A stretch of 64,000 nucleotides of DNA from Paraburkholderia solisilvae (GCF_902859875.1 NZ_CADIKF010000027.1:34183-98182); one strand, 5' to 3'; shown: positions 32,507-42,179, counted from the stretch's first letter. Notes: generated from the sequence alone by a model not told the origin. Program-made: numbers and translations.

Positions 32507-33625
32507 TTATAGCGCTGCATACGCAGTGGCGAGGTGATAAGGCGTGGTCGACGGCATATCGTCGCGTGACACGCCGCCTGCCGCGGTCTTGCATTCGAAC
32601 CAGCCTTGCGGACGCAGGAAGCGTTCGCTGAAGCGGGCGATCTGCTGCGGCAGTACGGCTCGCACAGCTGCGTCCGGATGCACGGCGAGCGCGCGCAAGT
32701 ATTCCGATTGCGCCCAGATCCGCTGCGTAGCGTCCTTGATCGCGCCGTGTTCGTCGAGCGCCAGCGCGACACCGCCGGTCGCCGCGTCCACGCCGTGCTG
32801 CTGCGCAAAAAGGAACGCACGAGCCAGCGACGCATCGAGGCCGGTTCGCTCGAGCCGTTCGCCCGCTTGCCGCACGAGCCAGAACCATTCGAACTGATGT
32901 CCGGGCTCGAGCCAGTTGCCGGCGCTGCCGAGCGGCAACTCCGCGACGCAGCCGGTCGGCGCGTGAATGAATGCGCGGGCGACCGCGCTGCACAGACGCT
33001 CGAGCGCGGTATCGAAGGCGGCGTCGCCGGTGGCTTGCCGCGCCGCGAGCCATGCTTCGGTCAAGTGCATGATCGGGTTTTGCAACGGCGTGCCGGTCAC
33101 CGTCGAAAAATCCACGTCGAGCGCCGCGTTGTAAAGTCCGTGGGTGTCGGGTGCGCGCTGCGCCCCGTTGCGCACTGCAAAACGTTCTTCGATCACAGAC
33201 GACGTGCGACGTACGACGTCGAACGCATCGCGGTTGCCCGAGCGTGCGCCATATTCCGCGCACGCGAACACGACGAATGCATGCGTGTACAGGTCCTTCG
33301 TCGTATCGAGCGGCGCGCCTTGCGCGTCGACGCTATAGAACCAACCGCCGCGCGCGTGGTCCTGAAAGTAGTGGAGCAGCGCGTCGAACAGCCGTTGTGC
33401 ATGGTCGGCGATGCCGGCCTGCGCGAACACGAATAACTGGCGCGCACAGGCCATCGCCCGGTAGCGGACGGCGGGCAGCGGCTGGCGGCCGTCGCCGGCA
33501 ACGGCTTCGTAAGGCAGATTCAGCGCTTCGTTGAAGCCCGGACCGCGCCAGATCGGCAGGACAATACGTGCAAAATGTTCGCGCAGTGCGAGCGCGGCGG
33601 CGGACGTCGAAGCAGGTGTGCTCAT
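32507..33625 (-). CDS. AGE-family sugar isomerase/epimerase
   Basis: A 372-residue (alpha/alpha)6-barrel protein of the N-acylglucosamine 2-epimerase/mannose isomerase family. Visible landmarks: RYRAMACARQLFVFAQAG, GGWFYSVDAQG, TKDLYTHAFVVFA, a histidine in NPIMHLTEAWL, LEPGHQFEWFWL and QSEYLRALA. Members interconvert aldoses and ketoses such as mannose and fructose. Substrate is not determined. No sugar operon surrounds it. Confidence 0.85.
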   Translation of the reverse strand: MSTPASTSAAALALREHFARIVLPIWRGPGFNEALNLPYEAVAGDGRQPLPAVRYRAMACARQLFVFAQAGIADHAQRLFDALLHYFQDHARGGWFYSVDAQGAPLDTTKDLYTHAFVVFACAEYGARSGNRDAFDVVRRTSSVIEERFAVRNGAQRAPDTHGLYNAALDVDFSTVTGTPLQNPIMHLTEAWLAARQATGDAAFDTALERLCSAVARAFIHAPTGCVAELPLGSAGNWLEPGHQFEWFWLVRQAGERLERTGLDASLARAFLFAQQHGVDAATGGVALALDEHGAIKDATQRIWAQSEYLRALAVHPDAAVRAVLPQQIARFSERFLRPQGWFECKTAAGGVSRDDMPSTTPYHLATAYAAL

Positions 33626-33784
33626 GATTCGAATTCAAGGTTGAAATGACGCGCGTTGCGCTCCGGCGGCGCGCGGCCAGCGTCGCCAGCGTCGGATAGC
33701 ACGCGAATAACCCGCTATGGTACGCCGGACGGGTGCCGGGGCGGACCGCATCTTGCTGGATCGACAAAAAACAGGGGGGGCGAT

Positions 33785-34471
33785 ATGCCAGGCAATCTTG
33801 AATTCATCGCGCGGCTCGTGATGGCGGCCGCACTCGGCAGTGTGATCGGCTTCGAGCGCGAACGGTTGTCGTGGGCCGCGGGGCTGCGCACGCATATGCT
33901 GGTATGCGTCGGCTCGGCGCTGATCATGATCGTCTCCGCGTTCGGCTTTGCCGACGTGCTGGGCGGCGAGCATATCGTGCTCGACCCGTCGCGGGTGGCC
34001 GCCCAGGTCGTATCGGGCATCGGCTTTCTCGGCGCGGGGTCGATCCTGCTGCGCGGCGAGATCGTCCGCGGGCTGACCACGGCGGCGAGCTTATGGTCGG
34101 TTGCGGCGATCGGCCTCGCGGTCGGCGGCGGCCTGTACACGGCATCGATTGCCGCGACCGTGATCATTCTGATCATCCTCGCCGGCATCAAGCCGATCGA
34201 GCGGCGCTTCATCACCGTCAAACAGCGGCGCCAGTTGACGCTGCTCGTCGAGCGCGGCGCGCTCACGTTTCACTCGCTGCACGATGCGCTCGGCCCGTCG
34301 AGCGCGCGCGTCAAGCAGTTCGTCGTGCAGCAGAGCGACGACTCGCCCGAGCTCGACGAAGTGTTGATCACGTTCAGCCGCGTATCGCCGCAGGAATACA
34401 CGGCGATCTATGAGCAATTGCGTCAGTTTTCCGGTGTCAGGGAGTGTCGCGACAACGGCGCGCAGGCGTGA
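33785..34471 (+). CDS. MgtC/SapB family membrane protein
   Basis: A 228-residue protein with GGGGGG and an ATG at 33785. The N-terminal membrane domain (four to five helices, residues 1-135) holds the family signatures GSVIGFERE, GLRTHMLVCVGSALIM, GIGFLGAGSI and GLTTAASLWSVAAIG. A cytoplasmic C-terminal ACT-like domain (about 150-228) follows. MgtC proteins modulate F-type ATPase and magnesium or phosphate homeostasis. No Mg2+ leader element is obvious upstream. Confidence 0.9.
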   Translation: MPGNLEFIARLVMAAALGSVIGFERERLSWAAGLRTHMLVCVGSALIMIVSAFGFADVLGGEHIVLDPSRVAAQVVSGIGFLGAGSILLRGEIVRGLTTAASLWSVAAIGLAVGGGLYTASIAATVIILIILAGIKPIERRFITVKQRRQLTLLVERGALTFHSLHDALGPSSARVKQFVVQQSDDSPELDEVLITFSRVSPQEYTAIYEQLRQFSGVRECRDNGAQA

Positions 34472-34490
34472 CGTCGTTGCGTTCGCAACG

Positions 34491-35159
34491 TTATGGACGA
34501 CCGTCGTCGCGCGGGTCTCGCGAACGGGAGGCGGCCGCCGCGCGCTCGGTCTTTGCGTCGTCCCGTTCGTTGCCCGCGTCGGTGAAGTCCGGCGCGAACG
34601 TCCCGCGCGAGATGCGATACCAGACCGGCACGTCGAATGCGAGCCATGCATGCAGCACGCATGCATGCGCGAACGACAGCACGCAGAAGGCCGCCGTCCC
34701 GGCAAGCGTCCATTGCAGCTGCGTGAACGAGCCGGGCAGCCGTGCCGGGCCGTCCGCCGGCATCAGCGGACCCGCCACATCTTCGAGAATGCCGGTGCCC
34801 CATACGAGCATCATGAACAGCGCGCCGCCGACAAACGCGCTCACGCCGAAATAACGCAGCGCGACGCGCGTGCGGCTCGCGAACGGCCGGCGATGGTGCC
34901 GCTGGTTCGCATCGACGATGGCGACCGCATTGGTGAGCGCGACCACCGCCATCGCGGAAGGCCAGAAGGTCGGGCAATCGCTGTGCGCGTTGATCAGCAG
35001 CAGAACGCCGATGACCGAAAACGGCGGCGCGAGCAGCGTGCTGGCAAACCAGGACGTGCTTTGCCACACCCGCCACGGGCTGCGCCAGCGAAGTGCAAAT
35101 GGCGTGCGGCCACGCGAGCGGGACGCGAAACGCGCGCCGAAGGCGCGCAGCTGTTTCAT
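34491..35159 (-). CDS. Hypothetical membrane protein
   Basis: A 222-residue protein starting MKQLRAFGARF at 35159 (the frame extends to 35225). Four hydrophobic helices are visible, near residues 40-60, 62-82, 103-125 and 148-175. The N-terminus is arginine-rich and the C-terminal tail is polar (FTDAGNERDDAKTE...). It converges on the mgtC-like gene, whose stop lies 19 bases away. No family was recognised. Confidence 0.65.
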   Translation of the reverse strand: MKQLRAFGARFASRSRGRTPFALRWRSPWRVWQSTSWFASTLLAPPFSVIGVLLLINAHSDCPTFWPSAMAVVALTNAVAIVDANQRHHRRPFASRTRVALRYFGVSAFVGGALFMMLVWGTGILEDVAGPLMPADGPARLPGSFTQLQWTLAGTAAFCVLSFAHACVLHAWLAFDVPVWYRISRGTFAPDFTDAGNERDDAKTERAAAASRSRDPRDDGRP

Positions 35160-35354
35160 GCTCAACGGCACGCGAGGCTCCCAAGCGAACCTGCGATGAA
35201 AAAGGCATGCGGTCTGCGGCCGCACACGCTGTTGCCCGCGCCGTCGACCGATGCGGCGCGAGTCTTTGGATCGGAAATCATGAACGGGTTCGAATAGCCC
35301 TATTTGCCTGTGTCTACTGCTTAGACGGATCGGGCGCCGCTATCCCGCAAACTT

Positions 35355-35372
35355 ATATGCGAGTGCGCATAT
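35355..35372. promoter_or_regulatory. Dyad upstream of the TIGR03032-like gene
   Basis: ATATGCG (35355-35361) and CGCATAT (35366-35372) form a perfect 7-bp inverted repeat with a 4-base centre, 70 bases before the start of the next gene. It is a possible operator. Confidence 0.4.
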
Positions 35373-35442
35373 CGATTGTTTCTGTCACATGTTTGACTCA
35401 AAACATACGCTACCTTGAAAAAAGACCGATTCGATCCGTCGA

Positions 35443-36612
35443 ATGCCGCACACGCAAAAAAAGGAAAACGTAGTGGAGCAGTCCCCGCATGACACCGCAG
35501 TCCCTCCCACGCAGACAGACCCCGCAGAAGCGCCGTTGATCAACCTGCGCGATACCGGGCGCTTTCTCGATGTGCTGGCGTCCCTGAAGTGTTCGCTCGC
35601 CATCAGCCGGCGTCCGTCCGGCGTCGCGTTGCTGGGCGTGGAGAACGGCGTGCCGACGCTGTCGGCGTGCCAGCTGCCTCGTTCGATGGGCCTTGCGGTT
35701 GGCGGCAAACGCCTCGCGATCGCGACCATCCACGAACTGATGATTTTCGCGAATGTGTCGTCGCTCGCGCCGCTCTACCCCGAGCGGCCGGATTACTACG
35801 ACGCGATGTTCGTGCCGCGTGTATCCCACTATACGGGCGACCTCGACCTGCACGACATGGCGTTCGACAATCAGATCGTGCTCGCGGTGAATACGCGCTA
35901 CTCGTGCATCAGCGTGATCGACGGGTACTTCAATTTCACGCCGATCTGGCAGCCGCCGTTCGTCACCGAGTTCGGTCCGGACGATCGTTGTCACCTCAAC
36001 GGTATGGCGTTTCACGAATCGAAAGTGCGCTACGTGACCGCGCTCGGCGAAACGAATACGCCGTTCGGCTGGCGTAAGGGGATGGTGGACGGCGGCATCG
36101 TGATGGAAGTGCCAACGGGCCGGATCGTGGCGAGCGGATTGTCGATGCCGCACTCGCCGCGCATCATCGGCGGCCAGCTATACGTGCTCGAAGGCGGGCG
36201 CGGCGCGCTGTTGCGGATCGATCCGGCGACCGGCGCGAAGCAAACCGTCACGACTTTGCCGGGCTTCACGCACGGGCTCGCCGAGTATGGCGGCGTGCTG
36301 TTCATCGGACTGTCGAAACTGCGCATGAAGCGCGGCCCGCAAGGCTTGCCGATCGAAGCCGAACGCGACGAACTGGTCGCGGGCGTCGCGGCGGTCGATC
36401 TGGCGAGCGGTGCGGTGCTCGGCATTCTCGAGTTTTACAACGGTGTCGAGGAAATTCTCGACGTGCAGGTGCTGCCCGACGTGTTGCGTGCGGAGATCCT
36501 GAACCCGCGCCAATGGGCGCAGATGCCGTCCATCACGACGATGCGCGGCGGGTTCTGGCAGCAAAAGCCACGTGAAGAAGACGAAGAAGCGGCTGCGGCC
36601 GCGCAAGGATGA
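35443..36612 (+). CDS. TIGR03032 family protein (DUF4915-like)
   Basis: A 389-residue protein without signal peptide. The body (about 35-375) is a beta-propeller-like series: LASLKCSLAISRRPSGVALLG (shortened: CSLAISRRPSGVALLG), GGKRLAIATIHELMIFAN, FNFTPIWQPPFVTEF, RCHLNGMAF, SMPHSPRIIGGQLYVLEGG and FIGLSKLR. These are landmarks recalled for TIGR03032 proteins, of unknown function. The start may instead be GTG 35473, which has AAGGAA upstream. It heads the region containing the TPS/Ton locus, but 639 bases separate them. Confidence 0.8.
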   Translation: MPHTQKKENVVEQSPHDTAVPPTQTDPAEAPLINLRDTGRFLDVLASLKCSLAISRRPSGVALLGVENGVPTLSACQLPRSMGLAVGGKRLAIATIHELMIFANVSSLAPLYPERPDYYDAMFVPRVSHYTGDLDLHDMAFDNQIVLAVNTRYSCISVIDGYFNFTPIWQPPFVTEFGPDDRCHLNGMAFHESKVRYVTALGETNTPFGWRKGMVDGGIVMEVPTGRIVASGLSMPHSPRIIGGQLYVLEGGRGALLRIDPATGAKQTVTTLPGFTHGLAEYGGVLFIGLSKLRMKRGPQGLPIEAERDELVAGVAAVDLASGAVLGILEFYNGVEEILDVQVLPDVLRAEILNPRQWAQMPSITTMRGGFWQQKPREEDEEAAAAAQG

Positions 36613-37251
36613 TCGCGTGGCGACGCCCGGATACCAGGCGTCTTCCGCCTGTCACCCCGGTGCGATAAAAAAGTGCGGGTTTGCATGACCCGGCACGTCT
36701 GGATAGACAGGGAGGCAAAGAACCTTCTGCTGTCGCCGCCCCGTCATCGAATCTGCCGGCATCGCCGCATATTGCACATGCGGTGATGCCGGTAGCGCAA
36801 GGCAGGGAGTCGCGTGTTCGATCCCGCCGGGTTGGTCAAACAAAAAATGTGCGGTTTCTTGCGGTTCGTTCCGTCTATGCAAATAGATGCGTCGGTTCGG
36901 ATGCGGCTTGAGTAGCGGTTATGCGCAGTGCCTGATGGGAAGCGGGAAGCGAGCGGGGAAGCGAGCGGCGCAACGCGGAGCTGGAACCCGAAGTGCCGGT
37001 CAGCTGTTCGCGCGTTGCGAAGCGTTTCACGGGAATGGCAGGCGATAACGCAGTGCGTATTCGCGGATGTGGAACACGTCTGCGTCGATCGGGCAGGCAA
37101 GCATGTGTGGTGTGAGCGAGACCAACTCAACTATTTAGGAATACTGAGCCGCTGTCATCAAATTGACCTGAAACACGTATAACGCGCGAGACGCGAAGTG
37201 CCGCAAGCGGAACGACAACGCTGAGAATTTCAAGCAATCAAGGGGTGGCGC
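36613..37251. other. Long intergenic region before the TPS/Ton locus
   Basis: 639 bases without a supported gene. Open frames on both strands are short, overlapping and lack ribosome sites or recognisable proteins. It contains a GTGCGGGT/ACCCGGCAC hairpin (about 36672-36697) and a doubled GGGAAGCGAGC-type sequence near 36945-36970. It presumably holds the promoter of the thirteen-gene locus; no certain promoter was identified. Confidence 0.6.
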
Positions 37252-38973
37252 ATGACGCCGGTAGTAGACGGGGAATCGAATAACCGGATCGGGCAGTGCC
37301 TGGCGGGTGCACTGCTGGTGGGCGGGATGACGCTTGCGCCGCTCGCGCAGGCACAAACGCAGGCGACGGCTCAAGCAGCGGCACAGACGCCGGCGCCAGG
37401 CAACACGCAAAGCAGCGCGCAGGCACAGGCATCTGCAACGAGCGGTGCAACGGCCGGCGCGGCGCCCGCACCGGGCAACGCGCCGCGGACCTTCGACGTC
37501 AACGAGTTTATCGTGCGAGGCAATACGAAACTGCCGTCCCTCGATATCGAAAAAGCGGTCTATCCGTTCGAGGGGCCGGGCAAGACGCTGACCGATGTCA
37601 ATGCGGCACGCGACGCGTTGCAGAAGGTCTATCAGGACCGCGGCTACCAGTCGGTGGTGGTCGAATTGCCGGCGCAGCAGGTGAAGGGCGGCGTGGTGCT
37701 GCTGCAGGTGGTCGAGGCGAAGGTGGGGCGCTTGCGCGTCGAAGGGGAGCAGTACAACTCGCCGCAGGTGATTCGCGATGCGGTGCCGGCGCTGGCGGAA
37801 GGCAGCGTCCCCGATTTCAACGCGGCGCAACAGCAGTTGACCGACCTGAACAAGTCGCAGGACCGTCAGGTGATTCCGGTGCTGAAGGCCGGCGCGCTGC
37901 CGCAAACCGTCGACGTGGACCTGAAGGTCGACGATCACAACCCGGCGCACGGCAGTATCGAACTGAACAACGACCATAGTCCCGACACGTCGGAGCTGCG
38001 CACGGTCGCCTCGCTGAGCTACTCGAACCTGTGGCAGCTCGGCCACGTCATTTCCGGCAGTTTCCTGATAGCGCCGCAGCACCCGCAGGACGCGAAGGTC
38101 TACACGTTCTCGTACCTCGCGCCGCTGCAGGGCACGCACTGGAGCCTGCTCGCCACCGCGTATCACTCGGACAGCAACGTCGCGTCGCTCGGCGGCACGA
38201 CCGTGCTCGGCAAGGGCACGTCGTTCGGCTTGCAGGCCATTTACGCGTTGCCGTCGACCGACACGTATTCGCAGACGACGAGCATCGAAATCGATCACAA
38301 GCATTTCGACGAAAACGACGTGCTGGGCGGCCAGTCGACGCAAGCGCCGATCACCTACGTGCCGGTCACGTTCGCGTACAACGGCCAGCTGAATCTGAAG
38401 AACTCGCAGACGGCATTCTCGGTTTCGCTGGAGACGAATCTGCGCGGCGCTAGCAGCAACGCCGACGACTTCGACAACAAGCGCTTCGACGCGACCGCGG
38501 ACTTCCTGATCGCCAAGTTCGATATCAACCATACGCAGAACCTGCCGCACGACCTGCAGCTGAACGCGCACGTGAGCGGCCAGCTCGCGGACTCGCCGCT
38601 CGTGTCGAGCGAGCAGTTCGCGGCGGGCGGCATCAATACCGTGCGCGGCTACCTGTCGGCCGAAAACACCGCGGACAGCGGCGTGCTCGGTTCGCTCGAA
38701 CTGCGCAGCCCGTCGGTCGCGAAGTATTTCAACGGATCGATCGTGAACGAGTGGCGCTTCCATGCGTTCGTCGATTCCGCGCATCTGTGGCTGTTGAGCC
38801 CGCTTCCGGAGCAGCAGTCGTCTTTCAACATGCTGTCGGTGGGTCTCGGCACGCGCGTGCAGTTGCTCAAGTACGCGAGCGCCGATGTGGAAATGGCGTT
38901 CCCGATGAAGTCCGCGACCTTCACGAAAGCGTATAGCCCGCACTTCGACTTTTATGTGCGCGCGAGTTTCTGA
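37252..38973 (+). CDS. Two-partner secretion outer-membrane transporter (TpsB, ShlB/FhaC family)
   Basis: A 573-residue protein with AAGGGG upstream. The signal peptide ends AQA near residue 35. A low-complexity Ala/Gln/Thr linker follows to about residue 75, then a POTRA domain (FDVNEFIVRGNTKLPS, VYQDRGYQSVVVELP), a second POTRA-like part, and a 16-strand barrel containing the FhaC motif AAGGINTVRGYLSAE near residue 462 and a terminal Phe. It should export a TpsA exoprotein. No TpsA gene lies in this window. ExbB, ExbD and TonB-like genes follow directly. Confidence 0.92.
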   Translation: MTPVVDGESNNRIGQCLAGALLVGGMTLAPLAQAQTQATAQAAAQTPAPGNTQSSAQAQASATSGATAGAAPAPGNAPRTFDVNEFIVRGNTKLPSLDIEKAVYPFEGPGKTLTDVNAARDALQKVYQDRGYQSVVVELPAQQVKGGVVLLQVVEAKVGRLRVEGEQYNSPQVIRDAVPALAEGSVPDFNAAQQQLTDLNKSQDRQVIPVLKAGALPQTVDVDLKVDDHNPAHGSIELNNDHSPDTSELRTVASLSYSNLWQLGHVISGSFLIAPQHPQDAKVYTFSYLAPLQGTHWSLLATAYHSDSNVASLGGTTVLGKGTSFGLQAIYALPSTDTYSQTTSIEIDHKHFDENDVLGGQSTQAPITYVPVTFAYNGQLNLKNSQTAFSVSLETNLRGASSNADDFDNKRFDATADFLIAKFDINHTQNLPHDLQLNAHVSGQLADSPLVSSEQFAAGGINTVRGYLSAENTADSGVLGSLELRSPSVAKYFNGSIVNEWRFHAFVDSAHLWLLSPLPEQQSSFNMLSVGLGTRVQLLKYASADVEMAFPMKSATFTKAYSPHFDFYVRASF

Positions 38974-39033
38974 CCGGTTTCTTTAAATGTGTTGGGCCGG
39001 CCGTGACCGGCCGGTTTTTCGGGGGATTTGACT

Positions 39034-40824
39034 GTGAAGCGAGCTTGGTTGGTTTTACTGACGGTGGCCTTCATGTGGCTGCCAGGGGTCGCGAATGCGT
39101 GGTGGCAGAACGACTGGTCGTTCCGCAAGTCGATCACGATCGACACGACGCCGAAGGGCGGCAACGTTGCAGAGTCGGCAGGACGGGTGCCGCTGCTGAT
39201 CCGTCTGCATTCGGGCAACTTCCAGTTCGACGGCTTGCAGGACAGCGGCGCGGATATCCGCTTCGTCGGCGCCGACGACAAGACGCCGCTCAACTATCAC
39301 ATCGAGCAGTACGACCCGGTGCTCGGCGTCGCGCTCGTGTGGGTGGACGTGCCGCAGTTTCCGGCAGGCGCCGCGCAGAACATCTGGATGTACTACGGCA
39401 ACAAGAAAGCGCCGGACGGCGCGAAGCCGGCCGAGACGTTCGACCCTGACTACACGCTCGTTTATCACTTCGACGGCGCGTCGGGCACGCCGCCGAAAGA
39501 TTTGACCGCGTACGCGAACAACGCGCAGAACGCGCCGGCGCGCGTCGTCGAAGACGGCATCGTCGGCAAGGCCGCGCAGTTCGACGGCAAGACGCCGGTC
39601 AACCTCGCGGCGAGTCCGTCGCTCGCGATTCCGGCAGGCGGCAAGTTCACCTTCAGCGCGTGGGTGAAGCCTGCTGCGCTCGCGCCGCAGACGCTGCTGT
39701 TCGCGCGTCGCGACGGCGCCAACGGCCTGCTGATCGGCCTCGACAACGGCGTGCCGTTCGCAGAAGTGGACGGCGGCGCCGCACCGGCGCGCACGCCCGC
39801 ATCGGCGCCGGTCGCCGCGGGTCAATGGACGCATATCGCGGTGACCGCGGACGGCACGAACCTCACGCTGTATGTCGGCGGCCACCAGGTCGCGCAGGTC
39901 GCGGCCACGCTGCCCGCGTTGAACGTGCCGGCCGCGGTCGGCGGCGATGTGGCCGGCGGCGCCGGCAGCGGCTACGCGGGCGAGATCGACGAACTGCGGC
40001 TGTCGAAGGTCGCGCGTTCCGCGACGCAGATCGGCATCGACGCGATGAGCCAGGGCTCCGAATCGAAGCTGGTCGGCTACGGCGCGGATGAAAAGCAGTC
40101 GGGCTTCGGCTTCGGCTACTTCGGCGTGATCGTGAAGTCGGTGACGGTCGACGCGTGGGTGGTCATCGTGATCCTGCTCGGCATGGCGTTCACGTCGTGG
40201 GTCGTGATGTGGAACAAGGCGCAGTACGTCGGCACGATCGACAAGGCGAACGCATTCTTCGTGAAGCGCTTTCGCGAAGTGGCGGGACGTCATCTGGTCG
40301 GTCTCGCGCATACCGACGAGCGTTCGGAAGACGGCCGGCGTCTGCGCCACTCGTCGCTGTACCGGCTGTACCGCGCGGGCGTCGCGGAAATTCACAGCCG
40401 GGTCGACGAAAACGGCCGCACGGTCATCACAAGCGAGTCGATCGAAGCGATCCGCGCGACGATGGACGCGACCCTCGTGCGCGAGAACCAGCGTCTGTCG
40501 AAATCGATGGTTCTGCTGACCATTGCGATTTCAGGCGGCCCGTTCCTCGGCCTGCTCGGCACGGTGGTCGGCGTGATGATCACGTTCGCCGCGATTGCCG
40601 CCGCCGGCGACGTCAACGTGAACGCGATCGCGCCGGGTATCGCGGCCGCGCTGCTCGCGACCGTCACGGGTCTGTTCGTCGCGATTCCCGCGCTGTTTGG
40701 CTACAACTACCTGCTGATCCGCAACAAGAACGTGACCGCGAACATGCAGGTGTTCGTCGACGAGTTCGTCACGCGTCTTGCGGAAGCGCATCGCAGCGCG
40801 GACCACACGATCGCCGCCGATTGA
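39034..40824 (+). CDS. DUF2341-LamG-like-ExbB fusion protein
   Basis: A 596-residue protein; GTG 39034 follows GGGGGA (a TTG six bases earlier is possible). The signal peptide ends ANA before WWQNDW. A DUF2341 domain (about 20-130) is followed by a concanavalin/LamG-like domain (about 150-335; GKFTFSAWVKP, GQWTHIAVTADG, GEIDELRLSKVARS). Then come three membrane helices (about 371-392, 491-515, 533-556) with the ExbB/TolQ/MotA signature SGGPFLGLLGTVVGVMITF. It should form a proton-driven motor with ExbD, with a carbohydrate- or protein-binding periplasmic head. Confidence 0.9.
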   Translation: MKRAWLVLLTVAFMWLPGVANAWWQNDWSFRKSITIDTTPKGGNVAESAGRVPLLIRLHSGNFQFDGLQDSGADIRFVGADDKTPLNYHIEQYDPVLGVALVWVDVPQFPAGAAQNIWMYYGNKKAPDGAKPAETFDPDYTLVYHFDGASGTPPKDLTAYANNAQNAPARVVEDGIVGKAAQFDGKTPVNLAASPSLAIPAGGKFTFSAWVKPAALAPQTLLFARRDGANGLLIGLDNGVPFAEVDGGAAPARTPASAPVAAGQWTHIAVTADGTNLTLYVGGHQVAQVAATLPALNVPAAVGGDVAGGAGSGYAGEIDELRLSKVARSATQIGIDAMSQGSESKLVGYGADEKQSGFGFGYFGVIVKSVTVDAWVVIVILLGMAFTSWVVMWNKAQYVGTIDKANAFFVKRFREVAGRHLVGLAHTDERSEDGRRLRHSSLYRLYRAGVAEIHSRVDENGRTVITSESIEAIRATMDATLVRENQRLSKSMVLLTIAISGGPFLGLLGTVVGVMITFAAIAAAGDVNVNAIAPGIAAALLATVTGLFVAIPALFGYNYLLIRNKNVTANMQVFVDEFVTRLAEAHRSADHTIAAD

Positions 40825-40902
40825 TCAGGACACTGCGGACAGCACCGATGACGAACACACACGACGCGCGCCGCAGCACGCAACAACGGAGGGCGTAACG
40901 CC

Positions 40903-41307
40903 ATGCAAGTTCAGGACGACGACAAGCCGTACGACGACATCAACATCACGCCGATGCTGGACCTCGCGTACGTGCTGCTGATCATCTTCATCATCATGAC
41001 CACCGCATCGGTGCAGGGGATCAAGGTCGATCTGCCGAAGGCGAGCTCGTCGGCGAGTCTCGCGAAGCCGCAAACCAAGGCGATCACCGTGTCCGACTCG
41101 GGGCAGATCTTCCTCGACGCCTACCCGGTGACGATGGACGAGCTCGAGAACCGGCTGCGCACGATCAAGGCGACGACGCCGGACGCGCCGATCGTGCTGA
41201 AGGGCGATTCGGCGGTCGCGTATCAGAAGGTGATGGATGTGCTCGATCTGCTGCGCCGGCTCGATCTGACGCAAGTGGGTCTCGTGACGGGCAAGCAGAA
41301 ATCATGA
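40903..41307 (+). CDS. exbD: ExbD/TolR family protein
   Basis: A 134-residue inner-membrane protein. Short cytoplasmic start with the ExbD motif INITPMLDLAYVLLIIFIIM: the membrane Asp (D20) that carries protons is present. The periplasmic domain follows (about 45-134; IKVDLPKA...). It should partner the fused ExbB just upstream to energise the TonB-like protein just downstream. Confidence 0.94.
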   Translation: MQVQDDDKPYDDINITPMLDLAYVLLIIFIIMTTASVQGIKVDLPKASSSASLAKPQTKAITVSDSGQIFLDAYPVTMDELENRLRTIKATTPDAPIVLKGDSAVAYQKVMDVLDLLRRLDLTQVGLVTGKQKS

Positions 41308-41383
41308 CACGCGCGCACAGCATGAGCGGCCAGCGCCCCACGTGCGATCGCAGCGGTCGCACGCACAGCCGGAGGCTTCGCTC

Positions 41384-42106
41384 ATGGAAATGACTTACGA
41401 GGGCGGCCACGGCGGCGATCCGGAAGACGAGCGCAAAGGTGTCAGGCGTTTCGTGAAGCCCGCGATCTACGTGGTGGTGGTGCTCGGCATCGGCTTCGCG
41501 GTGTGGCGTTTCGCGAACGATACGGCGGGCGTGAAACGCGCGGAAGCGCCGCGCGTGACGACGGTGATTCCGGTGCCGCCGCCCCCGCCGCCTCCGCCGC
41601 CGAAGGTGAAGCCGCCGCCCGAAAAACAGCCGGAGGTGCAGACCCCGGTGCCGAAGCCGACCGCGACGCCGAAGCCCGCGGACGCGCCCAAGCCGATGGA
41701 CAACATGCCCAAGCAGATGTCGATGAACGCGCCCGCGCAAGCCGGCACGGACAACTTCGCGATTGCGGCCGGCGACGGTTCAGGCATGGCCGGCAGCGGA
41801 ACCGGCAACGGTTTTGGCAATGCCACTTACACGCAATACCTCGTGTATGCGCTGCGACAGGCGGTTGAGCGCGACAAGGGTGTGCAGGAAGCAGGACAGG
41901 GCGCGCGCTTTTCGGTCGGCGTGAAGGTGTGGCTCGAGCCGTCGGGCCGCATCGTCAAGGTGACGATCGGCCGTTCCACCGGCGATCCGAAACTCGATGA
42001 GGCCGTGGTCAACGCGATGCAAGTGCTCGGCAAGCTCGACCAGACGCCGCCGCCGACGTGGCAGTACCCGGTGCGGATCGACATACAGGGGTACCAGCCG
42101 GGCTGA
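41384..42106 (+). CDS. TonB-like energy transducer
   Basis: A 240-residue protein with GGAGG upstream of ATG 41384. One N-terminal membrane helix (about 27-44), a long Pro/Lys-rich periplasmic stretch (PPPPPPPPPKVKPPPEK region near 62-95), a Gly/Met-rich linker, and a C-terminal TonB-type domain (about 150-238; VWLEPSGRIVKVTIGRSTGD). It should couple the ExbBD motor to an outer-membrane partner, plausibly the TpsB or the porin encoded beside it. Confidence 0.88.
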   Translation: MEMTYEGGHGGDPEDERKGVRRFVKPAIYVVVVLGIGFAVWRFANDTAGVKRAEAPRVTTVIPVPPPPPPPPPKVKPPPEKQPEVQTPVPKPTATPKPADAPKPMDNMPKQMSMNAPAQAGTDNFAIAAGDGSGMAGSGTGNGFGNATYTQYLVYALRQAVERDKGVQEAGQGARFSVGVKVWLEPSGRIVKVTIGRSTGDPKLDEAVVNAMQVLGKLDQTPPPTWQYPVRIDIQGYQPG

Positions 42107-42179
42107 TGCGAATCGCACCTATGCGTCGCGGACCAGGCGGGGGCCAGCAGAAAAATCAGCAGTTATGCGGAGAATCAGA

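Noticed and set aside
34491..35159. Membrane protein considered as an MgtC-system partner
   Set aside because: It is convergent with the MgtC-like gene, has no shared promoter and shows no known partner motif.
36800..36830. TTCGATCCC-like T-arm sequence suggesting a tRNA or attachment-site remnant
   Set aside because: The flanking bases do not form a 5-bp T-stem, and no anticodon or acceptor stem can be built around it.
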